The notes beneath the pieces are model-generated. The model saw nothing but the letters and a program-made list of their open reading frames with translations. It ran no database searches and was not told the origin of the DNA. The position numbers and the translations under genes are program-made. Positions 44,977 to 54,122 of a stretch of DNA of 64,000 bases are shown here, in pieces (within the stretch, counting starts at the first letter, position 1; every line of letters begins with the position of its first letter). Location: assembly GCF_019264485.1 (NCBI RefSeq), contig NZ_JAHVAA010000002.1, positions 82,183 to 146,182 of the forward strand. The letters are read 5' to 3'. This stretch comes from Sediminibacterium sp. (GTDB lineage: Bacteria; Bacteroidota; Bacteroidia; Chitinophagales; Chitinophagaceae).

Positions 44977-45480
44977 TCATTTTTGGCCGTCGTATTTTCT
45001 GGTAAACAAAATATAATCCGTTTGCGGAATTTTCTCTATTCCCAATTGCCGGAGTTGGGTTACCACCTGTCCGCGATGATAAGTACCATGATTGGAAAGA
45101 TGGATTACTATCTCATACACCGGTTGTGTAAACTGATCCCCTCTGGTATTATTATAGGGTAAAGAAGTCGTTAATATCTCTTCGCTGGCATCATGTACAA
45201 ATGCCAGCCATTGGCGGTTCTGTTGTAATAAACCATTGGCAATATCTTTCATACCGGGATGAAAACTAAGACTGGGCATAACCACCTGCTCATGCATCTG
45301 TAGCCGCTGCCACCATCCGCTGGCAGCATCCCACATATGCAGAAAAGTCTTTTGCACAGAGGGGAAACTGCTTACTATGGGTCTGTTTTGTTCTTCAGCC
45401 GACAGTTCTACGGCCAGGTTCAGCAACTGTTCATTGGCCCAGATCTCATATGCTGTATATGAGAGGAGTAATTGCTTCAT
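44977..45480 (-). CDS. DinB-family metal-dependent protein
   Basis: This 167-residue protein is a four-helix DinB-superfamily fold with the metal-binding His triad in FLHMWDAASGWW and HLSNHGTYHRGQV. Members include thiol-S-transferases and other detoxifying enzymes; the substrate here cannot be told. The frame extends to 45579 but the conserved start MKQLLLSYTAYEIW is at 45480. The gene is divergent from the gamma-lyase gene, with 55 bp between the two starts. Confidence 0.82.
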   Translation of the reverse strand: MKQLLLSYTAYEIWANEQLLNLAVELSAEEQNRPIVSSFPSVQKTFLHMWDAASGWWQRLQMHEQVVMPSLSFHPGMKDIANGLLQQNRQWLAFVHDASEEILTTSLPYNNTRGDQFTQPVYEIVIHLSNHGTYHRGQVVTQLRQLGIEKIPQTDYILFTRKYDGQK

Positions 45481-45535
45481 GATTCGTCTTACATTTGAGG
45501 AAGAAGAAATTAATTTAATCGACAATTTACAAAGA

Positions 45536-46759
45536 ATGTCCGAAAAATTTCCACTCAGCGGCATGAGCTCAGTAGCCATGCATGCCTGCGGTCACCAGAA
45601 TGCAGAAGATGCACACCTGACACCCATTTTTGCCACTTCCACTTTTACTTTCGACACTGCCGAAGACGGTATGAACCGTTTTGCAGGAACTGATAAAACC
45701 AGGGTTTACAGTCGCTGGGGTAACCCAACTTTCACTGCTGCGGAAGAAACCATTGCAGCATTGGAAGCTTTTGGCTTAAAAGATGCAGACGGAAAACCAC
45801 TCCAGTTAAAAGCCTTGCTACATGCCAGCGGACAGGCTGCCATGACCACACTTTTTCTAAGCAACCTGAAAACGGGTGATGCCATACTCTCACATTATTC
45901 ATTGTATGGAGGTACCCAGGAACTGATGACCAAAGTGCTCGCTGCTACCGGCATAGAAGTGATTATTGTTGATATGCGCGACCTGAATAAAGTAACTGAA
46001 GCATTACAACAACATCATCATATTAAACTGGTGCATATTGAAACACCTGCCAACCCTACTATTCAGTGTGTTGACTTAGATGCCGTTACCAAAATAGCTA
46101 AAGCAAAAGGGCTAATCGTTAGTGTTGACAACACTTTCGCCACCCCTTACCTGCAGCAGCCATTTAAGTATGGCGTTGATTTTGTATTTCATTCCACCAC
46201 CAAATTCCTGAATGGTCATGGCACGGCCATTGGCGGCGTATTGATTGGAAAGGACCTTGAAAAAATGAGAACCTCTGTCTGGAAATGGCATGTATTATTA
46301 GGAGGCAACAGCAATCCTTTTGATGCTTTTCTGCTGGCACAGGGTATGAAAACATTAGAGCTGAGGATGGACAGACATTGCGCCAATGCACAAAAAGTGG
46401 CTGAATACCTTGCACAACATCCCGCTATTGCCCATGTAAATTTTACCGGTCTGGCCAATCACCCCGATCATGCACTAAGTGCCCGGCAAATGCGTTTACC
46501 GGGTGCCGTGATGAGTTATGAACTTAAAGGTGGTTTGGAAGCCGGTAAACAATTTATCAATAAATTAAAGATGTGTGTTCGCGCCATTTCATTGGGAACG
46601 GTTGATACACTTGTATCTCATCCGGCCAGTATGAGTCATTTCGGCATCCCACGTGAGGAACGAATTAAATACGGTATTACAGACGGGTTAATCCGCATGA
46701 GTGTGGGTATTGAAAATATTGAAGACATTATGAATGACCTGGAGCAGGCATTAAAATAA
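45536..46759 (+). CDS. Methionine gamma-lyase/cystathionine gamma-synthase-like PLP enzyme
   Basis: This 407-residue PLP enzyme belongs to the Cys/Met metabolism family. The PLP Lys lies in HSTTKFLNGHG, and SRWGNPTF, ETPANPTI and DNTFATPYLQQP are the expected substrate and cofactor motifs. The family starts with FPLSGMSSVAMHACGHQNAEDAHL (in part), so I take the ATG at 45536; an ATG at 45479 would overlap the divergent DinB gene. It could be a gamma-lyase cleaving methionine or a gamma-synthase or lyase in trans-sulfuration; no neighbouring gene resolves which. Confidence 0.88.
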   Translation: MSEKFPLSGMSSVAMHACGHQNAEDAHLTPIFATSTFTFDTAEDGMNRFAGTDKTRVYSRWGNPTFTAAEETIAALEAFGLKDADGKPLQLKALLHASGQAAMTTLFLSNLKTGDAILSHYSLYGGTQELMTKVLAATGIEVIIVDMRDLNKVTEALQQHHHIKLVHIETPANPTIQCVDLDAVTKIAKAKGLIVSVDNTFATPYLQQPFKYGVDFVFHSTTKFLNGHGTAIGGVLIGKDLEKMRTSVWKWHVLLGGNSNPFDAFLLAQGMKTLELRMDRHCANAQKVAEYLAQHPAIAHVNFTGLANHPDHALSARQMRLPGAVMSYELKGGLEAGKQFINKLKMCVRAISLGTVDTLVSHPASMSHFGIPREERIKYGITDGLIRMSVGIENIEDIMNDLEQALK

Positions 46760-46825
46760 ACTGCTACCTGTAATAAAATCGGCCCTGAACAGACTGATTT
46801 ATATCATACTCTTAAATATACTGCT

Positions 46826-48646
46826 ATGAGATCATTTTTCCTGTTGGCCATTTGTTGCCTGACTTTATCGGCCCAAGCACAAAAAAAGAAATCAACTCCA
46901 CCGCAAACCGATCGTTTTGCCGGTCTTGATACCGCTTTTGAAAGGGTATTAAAAGACCAGCTCGCTGCAGGTTTTGCTGTAGCCGTAGTAGAGAAAAATA
47001 AAGTGATCTATGCAAAAGGATTTGGCTACCGCGATTATGAAAAGAAACTGCCGGTAACTGCTAATACCCTTTTTGCCATCGGTAGTTGCACAAAAGCATT
47101 TACTTCCTCCTTGATCGGGCTCCTGCAAAAAGAAAATAAAATAGCACTCGACAAACCTGTGAGAGAGTACCTGCCTTCACTGAAATTTTATAATGATGAT
47201 ATGAACCGGCTCATTACCGTTCGCGACCTGATGACTCACAGAACAGGACTGCCTCGTCATGATTATTCCTGGTACCTGTTTAAAACCAATTCCAGAGACA
47301 GTCTCTTACAAAGAATTCAATACCAGGAGCCTTCATTTGGTCTACGTGAAAGATACCAGTATAATAATTTTATGTTTCTCCTGCAGGGTATGATCACTGA
47401 AAAAATTACCGGTAAAAGCTGGGAAGAAAATATCAGCACTGCTATTTTCCAGCCACTTGGCATGACGCGTTCAAATTTCAGCGTAAACGATATGGAGAAA
47501 GCTGATGACGCCTCTTTAGGATATGGTATAAAAAAAGACAGCATCATCGACAAACTGGATTATTACAATATCAATGCCATGGGTCCGGCTGGAAGTATCA
47601 ATAGCAGTGTAAACGATATGGCCAAATGGCTTATCACCTGGATCAATGGAGGCAAATATGAAGGGAAGGAAATTATTCCGTCTAACTTTATTAATAATGC
47701 CATGTCTGCTCAAATGGTTTCAGGATCTGGTCTTCCATCAAAAGAACGCCCCGATGTATTTGCTGCCAATTATGGATTTGCCTGGTCATTAACATCTTAT
47801 AAAGGTCATTACAGGGTAGAACATGGTGGTAATATTGATGGTTTTTCGGCCAGCACTTCTTTCTTCCCTACCGACAGTATTGGTATTGTGGTACTCACCA
47901 ATCAGAATGCCTCTTCTGTTACATCTACCGTTCGTAACCTGATTGCCGACCGTTTATTAAATCTCCCTTATTTCGACTGGAATAAGGATGTAGTAGATGC
48001 CAACAAAAAATCAAAAGAAGCAGCAAAAGCAGCTGAGAAAACAGTTAGTTCCAATCAACAAAAAAATACCAAACCTTCTCATGCATTAAAAGCGTATGAA
48101 GGCGTATACACACATCCGGGATATGGTAAACTCGAAGTAGTAGTGCAGAACGACTCACTCTTTGTTCATATATACCAGAATGATCCGGCCTGGTTAAAAC
48201 ATTACCATTACGATATTTTCCAGCCCTATAATGTTGAAAAAACAGGCAAACCAGATACATCAGGAAGCAGTCCGCTTCGCTTTCAGTTTTTTATGAATGA
48301 AACAGGTGATATTAATTCACTCAGTCTCAAACTCGAACCCACACTCGACGCGTTGAAATTTTCCAGATCACCTAGAACCATTAAAACCAATGCAAATGAT
48401 CTTCAGCAATACGCAGGTGATTATGAATTAGGTGGTGCGATTGTGAAAGTATCTGTAAAAAACAATACACTGTTTACACTGGTACCCGGACAACCTGAAT
48501 ATGAAATGTCTGCTTTGGGTAACGACAGGTTTGCATTAAAAATATTGTCTGGTTATTATGTACAGTTTGAAATAAAAGATAAAGAAGTAACCCAACTCAT
48601 ATTTCAGCAACCCAATGGGAACTTTGCTGCAAAAAGAAAAAAATAA
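46826..48646 (+). CDS. Serine hydrolase, beta-lactamase class C/esterase family
   Basis: This 606-residue exported enzyme has a signal peptide (1-18, ending AQAQ) and the class C beta-lactamase/DD-peptidase motifs: S87-C-T-K90 (SxxK), YQYNN (YxN) and HGGNID (HGG). The C-terminal 200 residues are beta-rich and of the DUF3471 type seen in Bacteroidota serine hydrolases. It may be an esterase, peptidase or beta-lactam hydrolase. The gene is followed after 15 bp by the GNAT gene and may share a transcript. Confidence 0.85.
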   Translation: MRSFFLLAICCLTLSAQAQKKKSTPPQTDRFAGLDTAFERVLKDQLAAGFAVAVVEKNKVIYAKGFGYRDYEKKLPVTANTLFAIGSCTKAFTSSLIGLLQKENKIALDKPVREYLPSLKFYNDDMNRLITVRDLMTHRTGLPRHDYSWYLFKTNSRDSLLQRIQYQEPSFGLRERYQYNNFMFLLQGMITEKITGKSWEENISTAIFQPLGMTRSNFSVNDMEKADDASLGYGIKKDSIIDKLDYYNINAMGPAGSINSSVNDMAKWLITWINGGKYEGKEIIPSNFINNAMSAQMVSGSGLPSKERPDVFAANYGFAWSLTSYKGHYRVEHGGNIDGFSASTSFFPTDSIGIVVLTNQNASSVTSTVRNLIADRLLNLPYFDWNKDVVDANKKSKEAAKAAEKTVSSNQQKNTKPSHALKAYEGVYTHPGYGKLEVVVQNDSLFVHIYQNDPAWLKHYHYDIFQPYNVEKTGKPDTSGSSPLRFQFFMNETGDINSLSLKLEPTLDALKFSRSPRTIKTNANDLQQYAGDYELGGAIVKVSVKNNTLFTLVPGQPEYEMSALGNDRFALKILSGYYVQFEIKDKEVTQLIFQQPNGNFAAKRKK

Positions 48647-48661
48647 TCTACCGATATCCAT

Positions 48662-49111
48662 ATGAACATTCATATCAGAAGAGCTGAAAGAAACGATTGC
48701 AAAAGATTGCTGGAACTGATACAGGAACTGGCAGACTATGAAAAAGCTCCACAGGAAGTAACCGTAACCCTCAAGCATTTTGAAGAAAGCGGTTTTGGCG
48801 ATAACCCTGTGTGGTGGGCTTTTGTAGCAGAAATTGATGGGAATGTGGAAGGCTTTGCACTTTATTATATCCGTTACAGCACCTGGAAAGGACAATGCCT
48901 CTATCTTGAAGATTTTCTCGTTACCGAAAAACTGAGAGGTAAGGGTGCGGGTAAATTATTGTTCGACCGGATTATTGAAGAAGCAAAAGAAAAAGGTTTC
49001 AAGCGAATGGTATGGCAGGTACTCGAATGGAATGAACCTGCCATAAATTTCTACAAAAAATACAACGCCACCCTCGACCCCGAATGGGTGAATGGTATCT
49101 TAGATTTTTAG
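48662..49111 (+). CDS. GNAT-family N-acetyltransferase
   Basis: This 149-residue acyltransferase has the acetyl-CoA-binding motif A at LYLEDFLVTEKLRGKGAGKLLF (in part). The opening RRAERNDCKRLLELIQELADYEK resembles polyamine (diamine) acetyltransferases. The substrate remains a guess. Its TAG stop falls inside the left arm of a hairpin shared with the repeat family of the region. Confidence 0.85.
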   Translation: MNIHIRRAERNDCKRLLELIQELADYEKAPQEVTVTLKHFEESGFGDNPVWWAFVAEIDGNVEGFALYYIRYSTWKGQCLYLEDFLVTEKLRGKGAGKLLFDRIIEEAKEKGFKRMVWQVLEWNEPAINFYKKYNATLDPEWVNGILDF

Positions 49112-49143
49112 TCCATAGTCCATGGACCATCGACTATGGACTA
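49109..49143. terminator. Hairpin of TAGTCCATAG words after the GNAT gene
   Basis: TAGTCCATAGTC (49109-49120) pairs exactly with GACTATGGACTA (49132-49143). The left arm begins at the TAG stop itself. The remainder up to the fabD stop (49158) keeps the words TATCGACTATTAAC, so the array spans the whole convergent gap. Confidence 0.7.
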
Positions 49144-49157
49144 TTAACTATCGACTA

Positions 49158-50051
49158 TTAACTCACCCCTTCCACCACCGCTTCCTTATGAATTTTCTGT
49201 ACCAGTCCCTGTAAAACTTTACCGGGGCCGGCTTCTGTAAAATGGCTGGCACCATCGGCAACCATTGATTGTACACTTTGCGTCCATCTTACGGCACCTG
49301 TTAACTGGTTAATCAGGTTTTGTTTAATCATATCAGGCTCTGTAACGGCTGTAGCTACCACATTCTGGTACACAGGACAATTAGGATGGTGAAAACTGGT
49401 GGCCTCAATGGCTGCAGCCAGTTCTTCACGTGCCGGTGCCATTAACGGACTATGAAAAGCACCTCCCACCGGTAATACCAATGCGCGTTTGGCACCAGCG
49501 GCTTTCATTCTTTCACAAGCTATTTCAATTCCTTTTACTGAACCACTAATTACCAGTTGGCCCGGACAATTATAATTTGCAGGCACTACCACTTCCCCTG
49601 TCTCTGCCTGTACGGCCGCGCATATCTCTTCTACTTTAGCATCATCCAGCGCGAGTACGGCTGCCATAGTAGAAGGTACCAGCTCGCAGGCTTTTTGCAT
49701 GGCTTTTGCACGAATGCTTACCAACTGTAATGCATCTTCAAAACTCAATGTATTATTGGCCACCAGTGCAGAGAATTCGCCTAATGAATGACCTGCTACC
49801 ATGTGGGGGGTGGCTCCTTCGATGGTTCTATAAGCTACTACTGAATGAAGAAAAACCGCGGGCTGTGTTACACTGGTTTGCTTTAACTCTTCATCAGTAC
49901 CACCGAACATGATGTCACTGATACGGAAACCCAGAATTTCATTGGCATTTTCAAACAGTTTTTTGGCAGAAGCATTGTTGTCGTAAAGACTCTTACCCAT
50001 TCCACTGAACTGAGATCCCTGACCCGGGAATATATAGGCATGTTTATTCAT
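49158..50051 (-). CDS. fabD: Malonyl-CoA:ACP transacylase
   Basis: This 297-residue enzyme loads malonyl units on acyl carrier protein. Catalytic Ser89 lies in GHSLGEFSAL, the oxyanion motif is FPGQGSQ near residue 9, and the catalytic His is in GGAFHSPLMAPA. It lies convergent to the GNAT gene. A TAnnTTTG-type box (complement of 50099-50106) is about 48 bp before the start and could be its promoter. fabH is about 7 kb away, so no fab operon is present here. Confidence 0.95.
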   Translation of the reverse strand: MNKHAYIFPGQGSQFSGMGKSLYDNNASAKKLFENANEILGFRISDIMFGGTDEELKQTSVTQPAVFLHSVVAYRTIEGATPHMVAGHSLGEFSALVANNTLSFEDALQLVSIRAKAMQKACELVPSTMAAVLALDDAKVEEICAAVQAETGEVVVPANYNCPGQLVISGSVKGIEIACERMKAAGAKRALVLPVGGAFHSPLMAPAREELAAAIEATSFHHPNCPVYQNVVATAVTEPDMIKQNLINQLTGAVRWTQSVQSMVADGASHFTEAGPGKVLQGLVQKIHKEAVVEGVS

Positions 50052-50118
50052 TGTTGAGGTTTTAGTAACCGCAAAAAAACCTAATCCTGCCGATATCCCA
50101 AATTTATTTTCGCCAATC

Positions 50119-51834
50119 TTATAATATTGGTACAGGTACCTTGTATTTAGTGAGTATGGCTTTATAAGCTGGCAGGCTCGTTAATGCTTCAAGATCAGCA
50201 TCAAATACCAGGTGATCAAAATCGGTATATCCTGCTGCAAGTGATTGATCTAAATATTCAAGGGCTTTGGTGTAATTACCTAACATGGTGTACATACAGG
50301 CGGCATCATGAAATGCCGCAGCCAGTTTACCCGCTTTTGCACTTGCCTCAATAATTAGTTTAGATACCAGCCGTTCAGTAGTTGCCTTATCCCCCATCAT
50401 AGCAGAAGCGTATGCATAGTCTGCAGTCGTATCTTTCGTTCTGGTTTCAGCTAAACTCATCTGCATGGCTTTCTGTAGATTCCCGTCACCCAACTCATTT
50501 TGTTTCATCGTTGTTTTAAAAAAACGGCCCAGTGTATAATAACTTGTAAAACCGGGTTTAAGTACCACAGCACGCTGTATATCTTTTAGTGCATCACTGG
50601 CATTATTTTGTTTAATCAGTACATTGGATCGTTCAATATAAATATCTACCAAAGACAAAGTATCTTTTTTATACATTGCTATCGCTTTATCATAGTCTGC
50701 AATTGAGTTTGTGTATTCTTTTCTTAACTTATTTACGTATGCCCGTGCCCAATAAAATGCTTTTGCAGAAGAATGAGTTTTTATCGCATCATTCAGTATT
50801 TGAATAGCGGGACCATATCTCAACTTAATCCGTTCGTAGAGGTAGTAATCAAAATAACAATTAATGTGATCATCCGTATTGGTTAAATAGGTTAATCCCT
50901 TTTTGTAGTAATCTACCACATCTGTATAACTGGTTGTTTTCTTGAACATATTTGCCAGATCCCAATAAATATAACCGTTCCGGGTATCATACTTAAGGGC
51001 AGTCATATAATCAGCTCTGGCTTCTTCAGGTTTTCCCTGGAAATTTTTAATACCTCCACATATGCCGTAAGATTGTGCTAATCTTTTCAGTATGAATGAA
51101 TCCGGATTTGTTTTTTTGAGATCCAGTCTGATTGTTTCTAAAAAGTCAGGCAGCGACTCTGTATATTGTTTGTCCTGGTATTTTGAAATTCCTCTTTTGA
51201 AATACAATGTAGCATTTTGATTGTCTTTAGTAATACCTAAAGTAAAATCAGCTACAATCTCCTTTGTAGTATATTTTCCAACCGCCATTTTAGCATCACC
51301 ACGGTATAAATACAGTTCAGCAAGTTCTGTGCTACTCGTGGTTTGTTCAATAGCTTTTGTGTAATAGCCAATCGCATCATCCGGGTAACCTGCCCGGTCT
51401 ACAGAAAGGGCCATACTTTTATACACTTTGAATTTATTTGTACTATACTCATACTTCGTTAAGGCTTCATCATAATCTTCGAAAGCAGACTCATAGTCTT
51501 CCATTTCAAAATAGCAGTCTGCTCTCAGCACATACAGGCTTGCCAATGATGATTTAGTGCCGGAAGTATAATAAGTAATTGCCTTTGTATAATCGCTAGC
51601 CGCTACCTGATAATTTTTTGAATAATAATTACCCACACCACGCCACCAGTAAGCCTCGCCACTGGGAGTTAAATTAATGGACATGGTTGCATTGCTAATT
51701 ACACCTGCATAATCTTTTTTATCATAACACTCTTTGGCCTTTTTATTATAATCTGCGGCAGTCTGTGACAGCGAAAGCAATGGCCAGAGGAAAAAGAGAA
51801 ATACAACAAGGGTAGAAAAAGTAGTTCTTTTCAT
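50119..51834 (-). CDS. Exported TPR-repeat protein
   Basis: This 571-residue protein has a signal peptide (residues 3-22, ending SLSQ) and repeated helix-turn-helix TPR units. One example is the early AKECYDKKDYAGVISNATMS stretch, and several others with a W/Y-A-G pattern follow. Such proteins serve as scaffolds for outer-membrane or periplasmic complexes. I see no enzymatic motif. The frame starts at 51864, but the ATG at 51834 is the one that begins the signal peptide. Confidence 0.82.
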   Translation of the reverse strand: MKRTTFSTLVVFLFFLWPLLSLSQTAADYNKKAKECYDKKDYAGVISNATMSINLTPSGEAYWWRGVGNYYSKNYQVAASDYTKAITYYTSGTKSSLASLYVLRADCYFEMEDYESAFEDYDEALTKYEYSTNKFKVYKSMALSVDRAGYPDDAIGYYTKAIEQTTSSTELAELYLYRGDAKMAVGKYTTKEIVADFTLGITKDNQNATLYFKRGISKYQDKQYTESLPDFLETIRLDLKKTNPDSFILKRLAQSYGICGGIKNFQGKPEEARADYMTALKYDTRNGYIYWDLANMFKKTTSYTDVVDYYKKGLTYLTNTDDHINCYFDYYLYERIKLRYGPAIQILNDAIKTHSSAKAFYWARAYVNKLRKEYTNSIADYDKAIAMYKKDTLSLVDIYIERSNVLIKQNNASDALKDIQRAVVLKPGFTSYYTLGRFFKTTMKQNELGDGNLQKAMQMSLAETRTKDTTADYAYASAMMGDKATTERLVSKLIIEASAKAGKLAAAFHDAACMYTMLGNYTKALEYLDQSLAAGYTDFDHLVFDADLEALTSLPAYKAILTKYKVPVPIL

Positions 51835-51909
51835 CAGGATATTATTCACGATAAAATTATCCATTTATCCTGATTATAATATACCCTGTTTTGAGTATTT
51901 ATCATAAAA

Positions 51910-51929
51910 AAAACAGCCGAAGCTGTTTT
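51910..51929 (-). terminator. Terminator after folE
   Basis: AAAACAGC and GCTGTTTT enclose a CGAA loop, 22 bp beyond the leftward folE stop, and the minus-strand side ends in a T-run of seven. Confidence 0.8.
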
Positions 51930-51951
51930 CAAATAAATCATTTATGCTGAT

Positions 51952-52671
51952 TTAAAATTCTGTTTTCAACTCCAGGTATTTTAAAAATTCTTCTTTCACT
52001 TTCTCTTCCTTAAACTTGCCGCCATAGAAAGCCGTAATAGTAGAAGAAGTATCATCTTCCACACCACGACTAGCTACACAAAGATGTTTGGCATCAATTA
52101 CAATGGCTACATCTTCTGTACCAAGGTCTTTCTGCAGTTCTTTTCCAATCTGCATGGTCAGCCTTTCCTGCACCTGTGGGCGTTTGGCAAAATACTCTAC
52201 CAGTCTGTTCAGTTTACTCAAGCCAATTACTTTACCATTGCTGATATAAGCCACATGTGCCTTACCAATGATGGGCACAAAATGATGTTCACAATTACTG
52301 TAAAATGAAATGTTTTTCTCAACCAGCATTTCATTGTACTTGTATTTATTTTCAAATAGTGCAATCGCGGGTTTGTTGGCCGGATTTAACCCCTGAAAAA
52401 TTTCTTTTACATACATTTTTGCCACACGACGGGGTGTACCTTTTAAACTATCGTCTGAAAGATCAAGACCCAGTATCTCCATGATAGAACGGAAATGCTG
52501 TTCAATTTCAGCTATTTTTTCCTCATCTGTTTTCACAAATGCATCTTCACGCATAGGTGTATCCACCGAAGTGCTTATATGGTCATCGCCCATATCATCA
52601 ATGTGTAAATCACTCAGCTCTATCTGTTCTCCGTTAAGCCGGATATTCAACAAAGTTTCGTTCTGTTTCAT
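51952..52671 (-). CDS. folE: GTP cyclohydrolase I
   Basis: This 239-residue enzyme converts GTP to 7,8-dihydroneopterin triphosphate, the entry to folate and pterin synthesis. The zinc and catalytic residues lie in SNCEHHFVP and the following GKAHVAYI, with VQERLTMQIG later. The first 45 residues are an extension not needed for the fold. Its start overlaps the upstream PTPS gene by 38 bp, so the two are co-translated or tightly coupled. That points to pterin synthesis beyond folate. Confidence 0.95.
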   Translation of the reverse strand: MKQNETLLNIRLNGEQIELSDLHIDDMGDDHISTSVDTPMREDAFVKTDEEKIAEIEQHFRSIMEILGLDLSDDSLKGTPRRVAKMYVKEIFQGLNPANKPAIALFENKYKYNEMLVEKNISFYSNCEHHFVPIIGKAHVAYISNGKVIGLSKLNRLVEYFAKRPQVQERLTMQIGKELQKDLGTEDVAIVIDAKHLCVASRGVEDDTSSTITAFYGGKFKEEKVKEEFLKYLELKTEF

Positions 52672-53044
52672 ACAATCTTATTTTTAAATCCAGATCCTTA
52701 TCCAGTTTGGCACGCAACAATTGATAAATAACTATGGCAATATTTTCAGCCGTAGGATTGAGTGTTGCAAACTCCACTGTATCGAGGTTCAAATTTTTAT
52801 GATCAAATCGTTTTATTACTTCTTCCTGAATTATATCACTCAGCAATTTCATATCAAACACATAACCCGTCTCGGCATTCGGTACTCCACTCAGTTTTAC
52901 TTCCAGTTCATAATTATGCCCGTGGTAATTGGGGTTATTACAAAGACCAAATACTTTTTTATTCATCTCATCCGTCCAGGCAGCATTGTGCAAACGGTGT
53001 GCCGCGTTAAAATGTTCTTTTCTGAAAACTGCTACTTTCTCCAT
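52634..53044 (-). CDS. 6-pyruvoyl-tetrahydropterin synthase/QueD homologue 1
   Basis: This 136-residue enzyme has the PTPS zinc site from His16 (HFNAAHRL) and His41/His43 (YHGHNY), and Cys35 in GLCNNPNYHGHNYE. The order C-x5-HGHNY matches eukaryotic-type PTPS more than classical QueD (CxxxHGH). The C-terminal LYETERNFVEY carries a Glu that contacts the pterin. The frame begins at a TTG at 53050; I use the ATG at 53044. It overlaps folE by 38 bp. The product is either 6-pyruvoyl- or 6-carboxy-tetrahydropterin. Confidence 0.88.
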   Translation of the reverse strand: MEKVAVFRKEHFNAAHRLHNAAWTDEMNKKVFGLCNNPNYHGHNYELEVKLSGVPNAETGYVFDMKLLSDIIQEEVIKRFDHKNLNLDTVEFATLNPTAENIAIVIYQLLRAKLDKDLDLKIRLYETERNFVEYPA

Positions 53045-53101
53045 ATTCAATTCATATGCCGGATTATTATTACCCCGGCAAGAGATCCCGGATCAACTTC
53101 C

Positions 53102-53117
53102 GTTGCGTCGCACACTT
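53102..53117 (-). repeat. 16-bp dispersed repeat, copy 2
   Basis: On the minus strand this reads AAGTGTGCGACGCAAC, identical to 12885-12900. Confidence 0.6.
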
Positions 53118-53444
53118 CAGCTACAGCAACCCAGGTGTTTAAAATCCTAAAATCAAGTGAGTCAGTTATCAATGGCCGGGCACTGTTTCAGAAGTGTGCT
53201 GATCAAGTGGCCTGGCGTACGAGAGCCTGTTCATTAATAACAACGCTTGAATGTCTGTTCTTGATCCATAGTCCATGGCTTATAGTCCATAGACGATAGA
53301 TTTATATATATCCTTTCAAATTCAGGTATCAAAGACATCCTGATAACAAAGGTACATACGATACTAATAACAGGAAGGATGTTATTTTGTTTAGACAATC
53401 AGGTAAAAATATTAAACGATGGAGTGGCTCATGGACCATAGTCG

Positions 53445-53506
53445 ATAGTCCATGGTCCATAGTAAGGCGTTTTTCTATGGTCTATGGACTATGGACCATC
53501 GACTAT
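53445..53506. repeat. ATAGTCCATGG-word inverted repeat
   Basis: Left words (ATAGTCCATGGTCCATAG) and right words (CTATGGTCTATGGACTAT) pair with 16 of 18 matches. The array ends 6 bp before the second PTPS stop at 53512. Confidence 0.6.
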
Positions 53507-53511
53507 TCCCC

Positions 53512-53919
53512 TTACCCAAAGTACTCAACATAAATCCTGGGTGTCTCATACAGCTTAATGCAATGTAATTCAACCTGTTGTGGTAAATGGGGTTGTAATT
53601 GTTGCCAGATGGCTATAGCCAGGTTTTCGGTGCTGCAAAGCTGGTCTTTCATGAAATCTACATCCAGGTTGAGGTTTTTATGATCCAGCTTATCAATAAC
53701 ATGCTCTTTGACCAGTTTACTTAGTTTTTTAACATCATATAAAAAACCGGTATCGGGATCGGGATTCCCCTTAATGGTAACATAAAGGTCATAATTATGC
53801 CCATGCCAGTTTTCATTGGCACAAACCCCGAAAACGGCCTCATTCTGTTCTTTGCTCCAGCGGGGATTAAATAGTTTATGAGCTGCGTTAAAATGCTCCT
53901 GCCTCGTTAAATACACCAT
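53512..53919 (-). CDS. 6-pyruvoyl-tetrahydropterin synthase/QueD homologue 2
   Basis: This 135-residue paralogue has zinc His14 (HFNAAHKL), Cys33 and His39/His41 (GVCANENWHGHNYDL). The Cys-x5-HGH spacing is kept, but ANENW differs from the NNPNY of copy 1. It ends LYETPRIYVEYFG. It is the second PTPS within 1 kb, suggesting a tandem duplication and possibly separate functions (queuosine versus biopterin). Only one folE accompanies them. Confidence 0.88.
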   Translation of the reverse strand: MVYLTRQEHFNAAHKLFNPRWSKEQNEAVFGVCANENWHGHNYDLYVTIKGNPDPDTGFLYDVKKLSKLVKEHVIDKLDHKNLNLDVDFMKDQLCSTENLAIAIWQQLQPHLPQQVELHCIKLYETPRIYVEYFG

Positions 53920-54122
53920 GCAAACACGAAAATTTTGGCAAAGTTAAGAAAGTTGAGGGGTTTGCGTCTGTATTTATCATTCAAAACAATATTCAACCGG
54001 CATATCCACTGCATAGTCGTCTGCAGTACATATAGTAAATGAGAACCTAAAGCTTACACAGGGGAATAAATAGCTATGTAAAAGCTGTACTTTTAGCCTC
54101 ATTACTCACCTAAAGATTCCAA

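Larger units (their letters stand above)
53045..53511. other. 467-bp gap between two PTPS genes with repeats
   Basis: No gene is visible. It contains the reverse complement of the 16-bp dispersed repeat (53102-53117), a direct ATAGTCCAT word pair at 53267-53292, and a long ATAGTCCATGG-type inverted repeat (about 53433-53507) beside the second PTPS gene. Confidence 0.6.
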
